From a bacterium (lineage in GTDB: Bacteria > CLD3 > SB21): a DNA stretch of 40,611 nt. The stretch is taken from assembly GCA_019695335.1 (NCBI GenBank), contig JAIBAF010000029.1, forward strand, positions 1 to 40,611, read 5' to 3'. Under the pieces are notes generated by a model that was given only the letters and a program-made list of their open reading frames with translations, made no database searches and was not told where the DNA came from. Position 1 is the stretch's first letter. Each line of letters starts with the position of its first letter. Shown in pieces: positions 17,194 to 24,128 of this stretch. A program made the translations under genes and the position numbers.

Positions 17194-17538
17194 ATGAATT
17201 ATCTGCGCAAAATAATTTTCCTTACCGTTTTGGCGGCCTATGTATCGGTTTCGTATGCCGTGTTGGTCAATTTCAATATTCCGGTATGCGTCGTCAATGC
17301 CGAAACGATATACCGGATGGACGGCAACGAGACCAAAGCGCCGCCGAAGCTGAAATGGATGTACCGCCGGCATTTGCCGATGGTCAAGTCAGTATCGGTA
17401 CCCATTGCCGACTGTGCCGTTCCTTTTATTTATCATACGCCGGATGTAGAATACGTCTGCATGACGCATTCGGTTAGCTTCACATTCATCACTGCATTTT
17501 ATTATTCTATTTCTGCCCGCGCTCCGCCTCAAGCGTGA
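17194..17538 (+). CDS. small exported protein, unknown
   Basis: 114 residues when started at the ATG at 17194 (MNYLRKIIFLTVLAAYVSVS), which has TAGGA 8 bases upstream and opens with a signal peptide or membrane helix; the frame is open further upstream but that part lacks a ribosome site. The mature part has three cysteines (in IPVCVV, ADCAVP and EYVCMT), several Lys/Arg and an aromatic end. No family recognised. It is the first of three closely placed plus-strand genes ending in the KamA-type enzyme, in a region otherwise transcribed leftward. The coding call rests on the signal peptide and context. Confidence 0.5.
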   Translation: MNYLRKIIFLTVLAAYVSVSYAVLVNFNIPVCVVNAETIYRMDGNETKAPPKLKWMYRRHLPMVKSVSVPIADCAVPFIYHTPDVEYVCMTHSVSFTFITAFYYSISARAPPQA

Positions 17539-17629
17539 GATTCCTCATTACATTAATTTAATCAAGCTCGTCAAATTTTTTACGACTGCAGGGTACGTAT
17601 CTGCTGGCTAATCCGCAGAAGGAGGAATC

Positions 17630-17749
17630 ATGAGTACCAATGCCGCTAAACCATCGGGAAAATCTGAAGGTACGTCGATGGAATTTAAACTCTTATTGTT
17701 TATCATCGCGTCAGGAATAGTTGCCGTTATTATCAAAATGATAATTTAA
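17630..17749 (+). CDS. 39-residue single-pass membrane peptide
   Basis: ATG at 17630 preceded by an almost perfect GAAGGAGGAATC ribosome site. The product has a hydrophilic Ser/Thr/Lys-rich first half (STNAAKPSGKSEGTS) and a single hydrophobic helix (FKLLLFIIASGIVAVII) ending KMII. The strong ribosome site, the clean topology and the position 85 bases ahead of the KamA gene make it likely to be real. Function unknown; small membrane peptides often assist a neighbouring enzyme or transporter, but nothing shows that here. Confidence 0.65.
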   Translation: MSTNAAKPSGKSEGTSMEFKLLLFIIASGIVAVIIKMII

Positions 17750-17771
17750 TCGAAACAAATCATTGCCAAAT

Positions 17772-17800
17772 TTCCGCGGGCCTTGATTGGCTCGCGGGAA
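17772..17800. promoter_or_regulatory. hairpin between small peptide gene and kamA-like gene
   Basis: TTCCGCG / CGCGGGAA outer stem (one bulged G) plus an inner GCC/GGC pair closing a TTGATT loop. No U tract follows, so it is not an ordinary terminator; it could slow or stabilise the mRNA between the two genes. Confidence 0.4.
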
Positions 17801-17834
17801 TCATGGTTCATAATATACAGGAAAGGAGGCCGTC

Positions 17835-19190
17835 ATGATCAGCCTTACTCCACCTTTGATGGTTTCAAACCAACGTAAGACATTTCATTACAAAGCATAT
17901 TCATTGCAAAATTATATGGAAATTCCTCACATCAAGAAACTGACTGAGGATGAACGATGGGCTATCGAAGTGGTGGGACACGTTTTGCCTTTCAAGACAA
18001 ACAACTACGTTGTCGATCAATTAATTCGCTGGAAAGACGTTCCGCACGATCCTATGTTCCGCCTCACCTTCCCGCAACGTGACATGCTGCTGCCGCATCA
18101 TTTTGACGAAATGGAAAAAGCTTTGCAATTAGGCGATCGTGAAATCATCAAACAAACAGCCAATCGCATACGTTTGCAACTTAATCCGCATCCCGCCGGA
18201 CAATTGGAACACAACGTACCGGTATTGGATGGCGAACGTTTGCACGGAATGCAGCACAAATACCGTGAAACTGTTTTATTTTTTCCAAGTCAGGGTCAGA
18301 CATGTCACGCGTATTGTTCGTTTTGTTTCCGATGGCCGCAATTTGTCGGAATGGAGAATTTCAAATTCGCCGCACGCGAGGCGGATCAATTGGTTCGTTA
18401 TCTTCAGGCACATCCGGAAGTGACGGACATACTTTTTACCGGCGGAGATCCAATGATTATGAAAGCCCGCAATCTGGCAGCTTATATCGAGCCGATTTTA
18501 GCGGCGGATTTACCGAATGTCAAACGTATCCGCATCGGTACGAAAGCGCTGAGTTACTGGCCTTATAAATTTGTCACGGACGACGATGCCAAAGAAACGC
18601 TGTCGCTGCTGAAAAAAATCGTAAAGTCCGGTAAACATCTGGCGATCATGGCGCATTTCAATCATCCGAAAGAATTGAGCACCTCTATCGTCCGGAAAGC
18701 GATCCGGAAAGTTCGCGATACAGGCGCTGAAATACGTACACAATCACCGGTGCTTCGCCATATCAACGACACTCCGCAAATTTGGTCGGATATGTGGAAT
18801 GAGCAAGTTAATCTTGGCTGCATTCCATACTATATGTTTGTCGTGCGTGACACAGGGGCGCAACATTATTTTGGGATTCCGCTCGTGAAAGCGTGGGAAA
18901 TTTTCCGCGATGCGTATCAGCGCGTTAGCGGATTATCACGAACGGTGCGCGGACCAAGCATGTCGGCAGGCCCCGGCAAAATTCAAGTGTTGGGCGTTAA
19001 TGAGTTGGGTGGTCAAAAAATCATCGTGATGCGTTTCCTGCAAGGGCGAAACCCTAACTGGGTTCAACGTCCTTTTTTTGCGAAATACGATGAGTTTGCA
19101 ATGTGGCTGGATGAACTGGCTCCGGCGGAAGGAGAGCGGTTCTTTTTCGAAGATGAATTAGAGAAATATTACAAGCGTCAGGCAGTTTAG
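17835..19190 (+). CDS. KamA-family radical SAM enzyme (lysine 2,3-aminomutase-like)
   Basis: 451 residues. The radical SAM cluster motif is Cys157-x3-Cys161-x2-Cys164 (CHAYCSFCF), followed by RWPQFVG where lysine 2,3-aminomutase has TRRRFAG. TGGDPM binds SAM; a TQSPVLRHIND-like segment is typical of the aminomutase family, and GPGKIQVLG keeps a Lys in the place of the PLP-binding Lys of lysine 2,3-aminomutase. An amino acid 2,3-aminomutase is therefore plausible, but the substrate is not clear. It is longer than EpmB and no efp/epmA lies nearby, so EF-P modification is unlikely. AAAGGAGG supports the start. Its stop overlaps the stop of the convergent TPR gene. Confidence 0.88.
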   Translation: MISLTPPLMVSNQRKTFHYKAYSLQNYMEIPHIKKLTEDERWAIEVVGHVLPFKTNNYVVDQLIRWKDVPHDPMFRLTFPQRDMLLPHHFDEMEKALQLGDREIIKQTANRIRLQLNPHPAGQLEHNVPVLDGERLHGMQHKYRETVLFFPSQGQTCHAYCSFCFRWPQFVGMENFKFAAREADQLVRYLQAHPEVTDILFTGGDPMIMKARNLAAYIEPILAADLPNVKRIRIGTKALSYWPYKFVTDDDAKETLSLLKKIVKSGKHLAIMAHFNHPKELSTSIVRKAIRKVRDTGAEIRTQSPVLRHINDTPQIWSDMWNEQVNLGCIPYYMFVVRDTGAQHYFGIPLVKAWEIFRDAYQRVSGLSRTVRGPSMSAGPGKIQVLGVNELGGQKIIVMRFLQGRNPNWVQRPFFAKYDEFAMWLDELAPAEGERFFFEDELEKYYKRQAV

Positions 19191-19891
19191 GTTTTTTTCA
19201 GTTTACTTCGGGCGCGGTCTAATTGTGCCTTGACGGCAGCGTCGGTTGGAAATTTTTCGAGTAATTTTTCCCAGACGGCCATTTCAGCTTTGACGTCGCC
19301 GGTATTGAAATAAATATATCCGAGTGAAACATACGCTTCTGTGTGATCCGGATCGATTTCCAGAACGCGCTCATAACATGAAATGGCTTTCGCATTGTTT
19401 TTCAGATCTTGATAGGTCAAACCCATGTTGAAGTGAGCGGATGCAGTGCGCGCGTCACAAGCGACCGCTTGTTGGAATTCTTCCATCGCGGCATGTAAAT
19501 CGTTGACGTCGCGGAAAGTGACACCGAGACTGTTGTGAATTTTGGCGTCGCGCGGACGGAATTGCAACGCCTGCTTAAAATAGAAAATCGACGCCGTATA
19601 ATCTTTTTGCTCACGGTAGATCAAGCCTAAATTATAATAAGCCCGCGCGTTTTTTGGCCGCAATGCCACAGCTCTCTTAAGCGCGTCAATGGCCGCACCT
19701 GCATTTTTCACTGCGTGATGCACGACGCCAAGATTGTATTGAGCATCGTAAAAATCGGGATCGATTTCGATTGCACGGATCAGCAACGGAAGCGCTTCAG
19801 CAAAGCGTTTTTTGGAAGCCAGGTCAACGGCCTGATTAAAAAGCTTAGTCGCTTCGTTTTGTCGTTTGAAATTTTTAATGAAATTAAACAT
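19187..19891 (-). CDS. TPR-repeat protein
   Basis: 234 residues, almost entirely tetratricopeptide repeats: at least five 34-residue units from about residue 30 to 210, with typical A..Y.LG.(I/V)....... P motifs such as AYYNLGLIYREQKDY and AYVSLGYIYFNTGD. No signal peptide is evident; the basic N-terminus (NFIKNFKRQNEATKLF) suggests a cytoplasmic scaffold. It converges on the KamA gene, with a 4-base overlap of the stop codons, and follows the M48 protease gene by 15 bases, hence is probably co-transcribed with it. Confidence 0.88.
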   Translation of the reverse strand: MFNFIKNFKRQNEATKLFNQAVDLASKKRFAEALPLLIRAIEIDPDFYDAQYNLGVVHHAVKNAGAAIDALKRAVALRPKNARAYYNLGLIYREQKDYTASIFYFKQALQFRPRDAKIHNSLGVTFRDVNDLHAAMEEFQQAVACDARTASAHFNMGLTYQDLKNNAKAISCYERVLEIDPDHTEAYVSLGYIYFNTGDVKAEMAVWEKLLEKFPTDAAVKAQLDRARSKLKKT

Positions 19892-19906
19892 GCAAAGTTT
19901 TTTCGG

Positions 19907-21139
19907 CTAAATTTTTTTCAAAGCTTCTATACGCTCTAAAACAGGCGGATGAGAATAATTTAAAAACACGTTAAGTCGGTGCGGTGTGAGATTGGATAAA
20001 TTACTCACGGATAATTTTTTCAGCGCATCGATCAACGCCTGGGGTTTTCCAAATGTTGTAGCAGCATACGCATCGGCTTCAAACTCATTTTTACGCGAAA
20101 ATATATTCATCAGAATCGACAAGATCATGTCGATAGGGGCGTACAACATTCCAAAGAAAATGAGACCTGCGTAAATCGAAGGCTTTTCCATAAAAAACGC
20201 ATCAAATAATCCTTGATGAGTTAGAAAGACTGAAAGCAGATAAAAAACGATCCCGGTTTGAATGAAACCAATGATCATTCCCTGAACAATATGTTTTTTC
20301 TTGTAATGCCCGATTTCATGGGCCACAACGGCTACCAACTCGTCGGTTGTATGTTTTTCGATAAGCGTGTCAAATAAGGCGATGCGTTTGTTTTTGCCGA
20401 AACCGGTGAAAAAAGCATTGGATTTGGAAGAACGTTTAGAGCCGTCCATCACGAAAATTCCACTCAACGGATATTTTACCGATTGAGCGTATTGTAAAAT
20501 GGCATCCCGAAGTTCCGCATTCTGAAGCGGCGTGAACTTATTAAACAGTGGCATGATCCATGTCGGTGCAATAAATTGAAGGATCAATGTAAATAATGTC
20601 ACGCCGATCCAGCAGTATAACCACGCCCAACTGCCTGCTGAATCAAAAAACCATAAAACTCCAGCCAAAAGCGGTCCGCCGAGAAGGATGCCTAACATGA
20701 GGCCTTTCAAAATATCGGTAATAAAAGTTTTGGCCGTCGTTTTGTTGAATCCGAATTTTTCTTCGATAACAAAAGTACCGTAAATACTGAATGGCAAACC
20801 GATAATGGTTTTAAGAGCAATCAATATTCCAATGTAAATCAATCCGTTCAGGAGATCATTTAATTCCCATGAACGTACGATACGGTCGAGAACGTTAAAT
20901 CCGCCCAAAAACCAAAACAACAAAGTTACTACAAGGCCGAATGTCGATGTGATCAAACCAAAACGTGTGTTAACGCGTGTGTATTGTTGAGATTGTTTGT
21001 ATTTATCGGCGTCGTAAACTCCATCAAATTCTTTGGGTAATTCATCCTTAAGTGAACGGATATTCAGATAGTCGGTAATGATGTCGACGATATAATCGAT
21101 AACGAGTGTCAGTAGAATGATAAGAGCATATAGATTCAT
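19907..21139 (-). CDS. M48-family (Ste24-type) membrane metalloprotease
   Basis: 410 residues. Zinc-binding HEIGH at 274-278 (VVAHEIGHYKKKHI) and the third ligand in NEFEADAYA match M48A CAAX-protease-like enzymes. Several membrane helices (about 1-20, 65-85, 105-125, 150-200, 285-340) surround the catalytic domain. In eukaryotes Ste24 cleaves prenylated proteins; bacterial members probably act in membrane protein quality control. AAGGAAC supports the start at 21139. Divergent from the outer-membrane protein gene at 21378. Confidence 0.93.
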   Translation of the reverse strand: MNLYALIILLTLVIDYIVDIITDYLNIRSLKDELPKEFDGVYDADKYKQSQQYTRVNTRFGLITSTFGLVVTLLFWFLGGFNVLDRIVRSWELNDLLNGLIYIGILIALKTIIGLPFSIYGTFVIEEKFGFNKTTAKTFITDILKGLMLGILLGGPLLAGVLWFFDSAGSWAWLYCWIGVTLFTLILQFIAPTWIMPLFNKFTPLQNAELRDAILQYAQSVKYPLSGIFVMDGSKRSSKSNAFFTGFGKNKRIALFDTLIEKHTTDELVAVVAHEIGHYKKKHIVQGMIIGFIQTGIVFYLLSVFLTHQGLFDAFFMEKPSIYAGLIFFGMLYAPIDMILSILMNIFSRKNEFEADAYAATTFGKPQALIDALKKLSVSNLSNLTPHRLNVFLNYSHPPVLERIEALKKI

Positions 21140-21263
21140 GTACAGTTCCTTAATTTATAAGTTTGCAATAATAATTGCCTTCGGTTAAAAACTCAATGAG
21201 AAATTTTTGGATTGTCATAAATCAGTCATTTTTCCCTGATTGTTTATTGGCACAGTTCGGATC

Positions 21264-21277
21264 ATGATTTATATCAT
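21264..21277. promoter_or_regulatory. FNR/CRP-like palindromic site
   Basis: ATGAT-TTAT-ATCAT is a perfect dyad of the FNR-family form (TTGAT-N4-ATCAA). It lies 101 bases before the ATG of the outer-membrane protein gene. Placing it at -41.5 would put the start near 21312, with an AT-rich TTTAAT-like -10 about 8 bases before. The same 14-mer with one change occurs at 40592-40605. No regulator is encoded in the window. Confidence 0.4.
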
Positions 21278-21377
21278 TTGGTGAAACGTAATTCGTTTTT
21301 ATTTTAATCCTGCAATTGAGATTCTCTCTCAATTGTCAGTTCATTATAAATTTCAAGTTTTGTTTAGGAGTTATGCC

Positions 21378-22163
21378 ATGAAAAAAGTGTTTATGATAAT
21401 GTTATTTTTGACGACATGTTCAATCTGGTCACAAACAGAATGGCCGGTCGCCATTGCGGATAATTCATTCCTGCTGGAGGAAGCGTATAATCAGGAATTT
21501 CGCGTAGTGCAACATATCTCAAATTTTATGTATTCGAATAAGACGAAAGATTGGGAATATGCATTTTCCCAGGAATGGCCCGTTTGGGGACAAGCCCATC
21601 AATTAAGTTATACCATACCGTATTCATTCATTGATCAGCGTTCAACGAAGGGTGTAGGCGATATTGCTATTAATTATCGCTATCAGGCGTTGACAGAGGA
21701 AAAAGGTTTAGCGTTTTCACCAAGGATTTCAGTCATTATTCCGTCCGGGAACGAGGACAAAAATCTGGGCAATGGCCGAACGGGGTACCAGCTTAATTTA
21801 CCTGCCAGCAAACGGTTGGATCGGAACTGGGTCATGCATTTTAATGCCGGTGCAGGCGCAACCCCGGGAATGAAAGTCGGTACGGGCAAAAAAACATTAT
21901 GGGATTTTACGATAGCGGGCAGCTTAATATGGCTTTTACATCCGAATTTCAATGTTATGACCGAACTGATACATATCGAGAGCGATGAAATAGTTTCGGA
22001 CAAAGTTAAACGATCCGGCACGACCATTTTGAATCCCGGTTTGAGATATGCATACAATGCCGGCAGTCTTCAAATCGTACCCGGCTTTTCAATTCCGATT
22101 CAGCTTAACGATAAAAAAGAAACCCAAATGTTTTTTTATTTGTCATTCGAACATCCGTTTTAG
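21378..22163 (+). CDS. outer-membrane beta-barrel protein, probable porin/transporter type
   Basis: 261 residues from the ATG at 21378, chosen because AGGAG lies 7 bases upstream and a signal peptide begins there (MKKVFMIMLFLTTCSIWSQ). The mature protein consists of alternating strands, for example AINYRYQAL, FSPRISVIIPSGNED and LQIVPGFSIPIQL, and ends with a C-terminal Phe strand (YLSFEHPF), a typical beta-barrel end. The pattern resembles the Phenol_MetA_deg-type 'transporter' barrels, but the resemblance is by eye. Separated from the tRNA-Ser locus by a bidirectional terminator. Confidence 0.78.
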   Translation: MKKVFMIMLFLTTCSIWSQTEWPVAIADNSFLLEEAYNQEFRVVQHISNFMYSNKTKDWEYAFSQEWPVWGQAHQLSYTIPYSFIDQRSTKGVGDIAINYRYQALTEEKGLAFSPRISVIIPSGNEDKNLGNGRTGYQLNLPASKRLDRNWVMHFNAGAGATPGMKVGTGKKTLWDFTIAGSLIWLLHPNFNVMTELIHIESDEIVSDKVKRSGTTILNPGLRYAYNAGSLQIVPGFSIPIQLNDKKETQMFFYLSFEHPF

Positions 22164-22183
22164 CTTCATAGTCAGGTAGAAAT

Positions 22184-22216
22184 AAAAAAGCTCAGGGATG
22201 TCTCTGAGCTTTTTTG
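22184..22216. terminator. bidirectional terminator, copy 1
   Basis: AAAAAAGCTCAG / CTGAGCTTTTTT, a 12-bp perfect stem with an 8-base loop, with A/T runs on both sides so that it can stop transcripts of the outer-membrane protein gene (plus) and of the GIY-YIG/tRNA remnant (minus). It is part of the 77-bp direct repeat. Confidence 0.88.
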
Positions 22217-22260
22217 CGGAGAAGGGGAGATTCGAACTCCCGGTACAGCTTTACAACCGT
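22184..22260 (-). repeat. 77-bp perfect direct repeat, copy 1 (terminator plus 3' third of tRNA-Ser)
   Basis: Identical over 77 bases to 22563-22639 (offset 379). It contains the terminator hairpin, the tRNA 3' acceptor strand, T arm and variable-arm region up to ACGGTTG. Together the copies flank the GIY-YIG gene, as expected of a duplication made when the gene inserted. Confidence 0.95.
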
Positions 22261-22287
22261 CGTGCGCCTGCGGCGCATGCCTTAAGC
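22217..22287 (-). pseudogene. tRNA-Ser(GCU) 3' remnant with replaced anticodon arm
   Basis: On the minus strand it keeps the D-loop segment GCTTAAGGCA and everything from ACGGTTG to the discriminator G of the intact tRNA-Ser at 22596-22686. The anticodon arm is replaced by TGCGCC-GCA-GGCGCA (22277-22263), a perfect 6-bp hairpin. The 5' acceptor strand is missing: the sequence before the D-loop is the 3' end of the GIY-YIG gene. It cannot form a tRNA. Confidence 0.85.
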
Positions 22288-22548
22288 TCTGCGCCTTCTT
22301 GAAAAATGCGGATAATTTTTATCCAACCATTCACGGCCAATGCCTAACTTTAAATATTTCTCACGCGAGGCCGCTTCGGTTTTTGCTTCAAATGATTCTG
22401 TAAAAATTATAATCCAAGGTCTTCCGTTTTTAGTTGATTGGTTGCCACCTGAGTTATGTTGCGATACACGGCGATCTATATTATCGGTCATGCCGATATA
22501 TCGCTTATTAAGCTTATCACTCCATAAAACATATACAAAATGCTTCAT
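22282..22548 (-). CDS. GIY-YIG endonuclease-domain protein inserted at tRNA-Ser
   Basis: 88 residues. GIY-YIG fold motifs: FVYVLWS then RYIGMT (in place of GIY...YIG), the Arg at 26/27 (DRRVSQH), and the metal-binding Glu63 in SREKYLK. This is the small UvrC/URI-like nuclease group. The C-terminus HFSRRRRA is encoded by sequence running into the tRNA remnant, and the TAA stop is part of the D-loop GCTTAAGGCA. Only 14 bases separate the terminator copy 2 from the ATG, with no clear ribosome site, so expression would need read-through from tRNA-Ser. A homing-type element is the most likely explanation. Confidence 0.88.
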   Translation of the reverse strand: MKHFVYVLWSDKLNKRYIGMTDNIDRRVSQHNSGGNQSTKNGRPWIIIFTESFEAKTEAASREKYLKLGIGREWLDKNYPHFSRRRRA

Positions 22549-22562
22549 AATTTTTTTAAATA

Positions 22563-22595
22563 AAAAAAGCTCAGGGATGTCTCTGAGCTTTTTTG
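22563..22595. terminator. bidirectional terminator, copy 2 (tRNA-Ser(GCU))
   Basis: Second copy of the 12-bp stem AAAAAAGCTCAG / CTGAGCTTTTTT, directly after the 3' end of the intact tRNA-Ser. It stands between that tRNA and the GIY-YIG gene. Confidence 0.88.
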
Positions 22596-22639
22596 CGGAG
22601 AAGGGGAGATTCGAACTCCCGGTACAGCTTTACAACCGT
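22563..22639 (-). repeat. 77-bp perfect direct repeat, copy 2 (within and after intact tRNA-Ser)
   Basis: Same sequence as 22184-22260. This copy belongs to the intact tRNA-Ser(GCU) and its terminator, so it is probably the source or the regenerated target. Confidence 0.95.
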
Positions 22640-22686
22640 ACGGCGGTTTAGCAAACCGCTGCCTTAAGCCACTCGGCCACCTCTCC
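22596..22686 (-). tRNA. tRNA-Ser (anticodon GCU)
   Basis: 91 bases: acceptor GGAGAGG/CTTCTCC (one G-U), anticodon stem GCGGT/ACCGC with loop TTGCTAA (anticodon GCT), long variable arm GTACGGTTGTAAAGCTGTAC as expected of a class II tRNA, T arm GGGAGTTCGAATCTCCC, discriminator G, no encoded CCA. This is the only complete copy of the three related units in the locus. Confidence 0.96.
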
Positions 22687-22727
22687 AAAAACTTTGATAT
22701 ATTTAAAAGAACATTTTCTAATTAAAA

Positions 22728-22795
22728 CCGACGGCGGTTTAGTCCCGGCCTATCGGGACTGCCTTAAGTTCCGATTTTATCGGAACCACCTCTCC
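22728..22795 (-). pseudogene. tRNA-Ser(GCU) 5' remnant with two replaced arms
   Basis: On the minus strand: GGAGAGGTGG (as in the intact tRNA), then TTCCGAT-AAA-ATCGGAA in place of the D-arm 5' part, then CTTAAGGCA (conserved), then GTCCCG-ATAGGC-CGGGAC in place of most of the anticodon arm, then CTAAACCGCCGTCGGTT, which again matches the intact gene except for one missing A. The variable arm, T arm and 3' acceptor strand are absent. The 5' flank also resembles that of the intact tRNA (GTTCTT..AAATATA). Confidence 0.8.
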
Positions 22796-22845
22796 GTTAC
22801 GAAATTCACTATATTTAAGAACACAGGGCTAATACCTGAAAACTG

Positions 22846-22928
22846 CGGAGGATGAGGGACTCGAACCCCCAAGTCCTTTCGGACGGCAGTTTTCAAGACT
22901 GCTGACTTACCAATTAGCCTAATCCTCC
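22846..22928 (-). tRNA. tRNA-Ser (anticodon UGA)
   Basis: 83 bases: acceptor GGAGGAT/ATCCTCC, anticodon stem GCAGT/ACTGC with loop CTTGAAA (anticodon TGA), variable arm GTCC-GAAA-GGAC, T arm GGGGGTTCGAGTCCCTC, discriminator G, no CCA. First gene of the minus-strand serine tRNA group, under the promoter at 22952-22980. Confidence 0.96.
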
Positions 22929-22951
22929 GGCGATTTGGAAATCGGGTCGGC

Positions 22952-22980
22952 AATATATACCAAATATCGTTTTGAGTCAA
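22952..22980 (-). promoter_or_regulatory. sigma70-type promoter of the tRNA-Ser group
   Basis: TTGACT (22980-22975), 17-base spacer, TATATT (22957-22952) on the minus strand, 24 bases before the 5' end of tRNA-Ser(UGA). Confidence 0.75.
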
Positions 22981-23004
22981 TATTTTAATTAGGGCTTAAA
23001 ACCG

Positions 23005-24117
23005 CTATAAAATATTCAGTTTCGTATTGGCGAAAAACATTTTCTGACCCATCAATTTGGCTTTATCCTCGGCCGTCCCGTGATGTAAAACGCTGATCAT
23101 CGACGCCAGTTTTTTTGCGACGTCCATCAATGCCTTGGCATTGGCTGATTCAGGTTTCGCAATGACGATCGGTTTGCCGGAATCGCCGGCAATACGGGTG
23201 TCGATATCGAGCGGAATTTCACCTAAAAACGGAACTTCGTATTTTTCGGATGCCTTTTGTGCGCCGCCGTGTGAAAATATATCCGCTCTATGGTTGCAAT
23301 TAGGGCATACATAATAGCTCATATTCTCGACGATACCGAGGATCGGAACGTTGACTTTCTGAAACATCCCAACTCCGCGCCGCGCATCGATCAAGGCAAC
23401 GTCCTGTGGTGTGGTGACAATGACCGCGCCGGTTACGTTTACGATCTGTGAAAGAGTGAGCTGCGCATCGCCTGTTCCCGGCGGCATATCGACGATCAAA
23501 TAATCGAGATCGCCCCAATTTACATCGCGCATCAGTTGTGTCAATGCCTGCGCCACCATCGGTCCACGCCACACAAGCGCCTGTTCATCCGACATCAAAA
23601 ACCCGATGGACATCATTTTAATGCCGTAGTTTTCGACCGGCTGTAATTTCCGGTCGTCGCCCATGACGGGTTTCCCGCTCACGCCCATCATCAATGGTAT
23701 GCTGGGTCCGTAAATATCGGAATCGAGCAATCCGACTTTGGCTCCTAATTGTCCGAGCGCAATGGCCAGATTGGTGGCTACCGTTGATTTTCCCACGCCG
23801 CCTTTACCGCTGGCTACAGCAATGACGTTTTTCACGTCAGGAAGAATATCTCCTTTTTCCGTTTTGTGCGTCATCATTTTAGCCGTCATTTCCACGTGAA
23901 CCGTTTTGACGCCGGGTAATTTGGATACAATTTCTTCGCATTGTTTTTTGAGTAAATCTTTGACGGGACAAGCCGGAGTAGTCAGCACGACTTTGAAAGC
24001 GACATCTCCGTTTTTGATAACAATGTCTTGTACAAAGCCGAGCGTGACGATATCTTTATGTAAATCGGGGTCTTGAATTTGTTTGAGCGCCTGCAAAAGA
24101 CTTTCCTGCGTAACCAT
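23005..24117 (-). CDS. mrp: Mrp/ApbC-type Fe-S cluster carrier ATPase
   Basis: 370 residues. N-terminal MIP18/DUF59 domain (about 1-80, with TTPACPVKD), then the ParA/MinD-like ATPase: deviant Walker A GKGGVGKST near 106-114, DSDIYGPSIP, and DMPPGTGD. The CxxC motif YVCPNCNH, which bridges the Fe-S cluster in the Mrp/NBP35 family, is present. It transfers Fe-S clusters to apoproteins in the cytoplasm. Start at 24117 with AGAAAGGAAG located in the 11-base gap after the DUF2085 gene, so the two are co-transcribed. Confidence 0.95.
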   Translation of the reverse strand: MVTQESLLQALKQIQDPDLHKDIVTLGFVQDIVIKNGDVAFKVVLTTPACPVKDLLKKQCEEIVSKLPGVKTVHVEMTAKMMTHKTEKGDILPDVKNVIAVASGKGGVGKSTVATNLAIALGQLGAKVGLLDSDIYGPSIPLMMGVSGKPVMGDDRKLQPVENYGIKMMSIGFLMSDEQALVWRGPMVAQALTQLMRDVNWGDLDYLIVDMPPGTGDAQLTLSQIVNVTGAVIVTTPQDVALIDARRGVGMFQKVNVPILGIVENMSYYVCPNCNHRADIFSHGGAQKASEKYEVPFLGEIPLDIDTRIAGDSGKPIVIAKPESANAKALMDVAKKLASMISVLHHGTAEDKAKLMGQKMFFANTKLNIL

Positions 24118-24128
24118 TGACTTCCTTT

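Noticed and set aside
17539-17629. Riboswitch-like folding ahead of the 39-residue peptide
   Set aside because: Only a short CTGC/GCAG pairing; no known riboswitch core seen.
17835-19190. Naming the radical SAM gene epmB or kamA outright
   Set aside because: Length and motif differ from EpmB, no efp or epmA in the window, and the sequence after the Cys motif differs from true lysine 2,3-aminomutase.
22728-22795. Reading the 5' remnant as a functional tRNA
   Set aside because: Lacks the variable arm, T arm and 3' acceptor strand; cannot fold to a cloverleaf.
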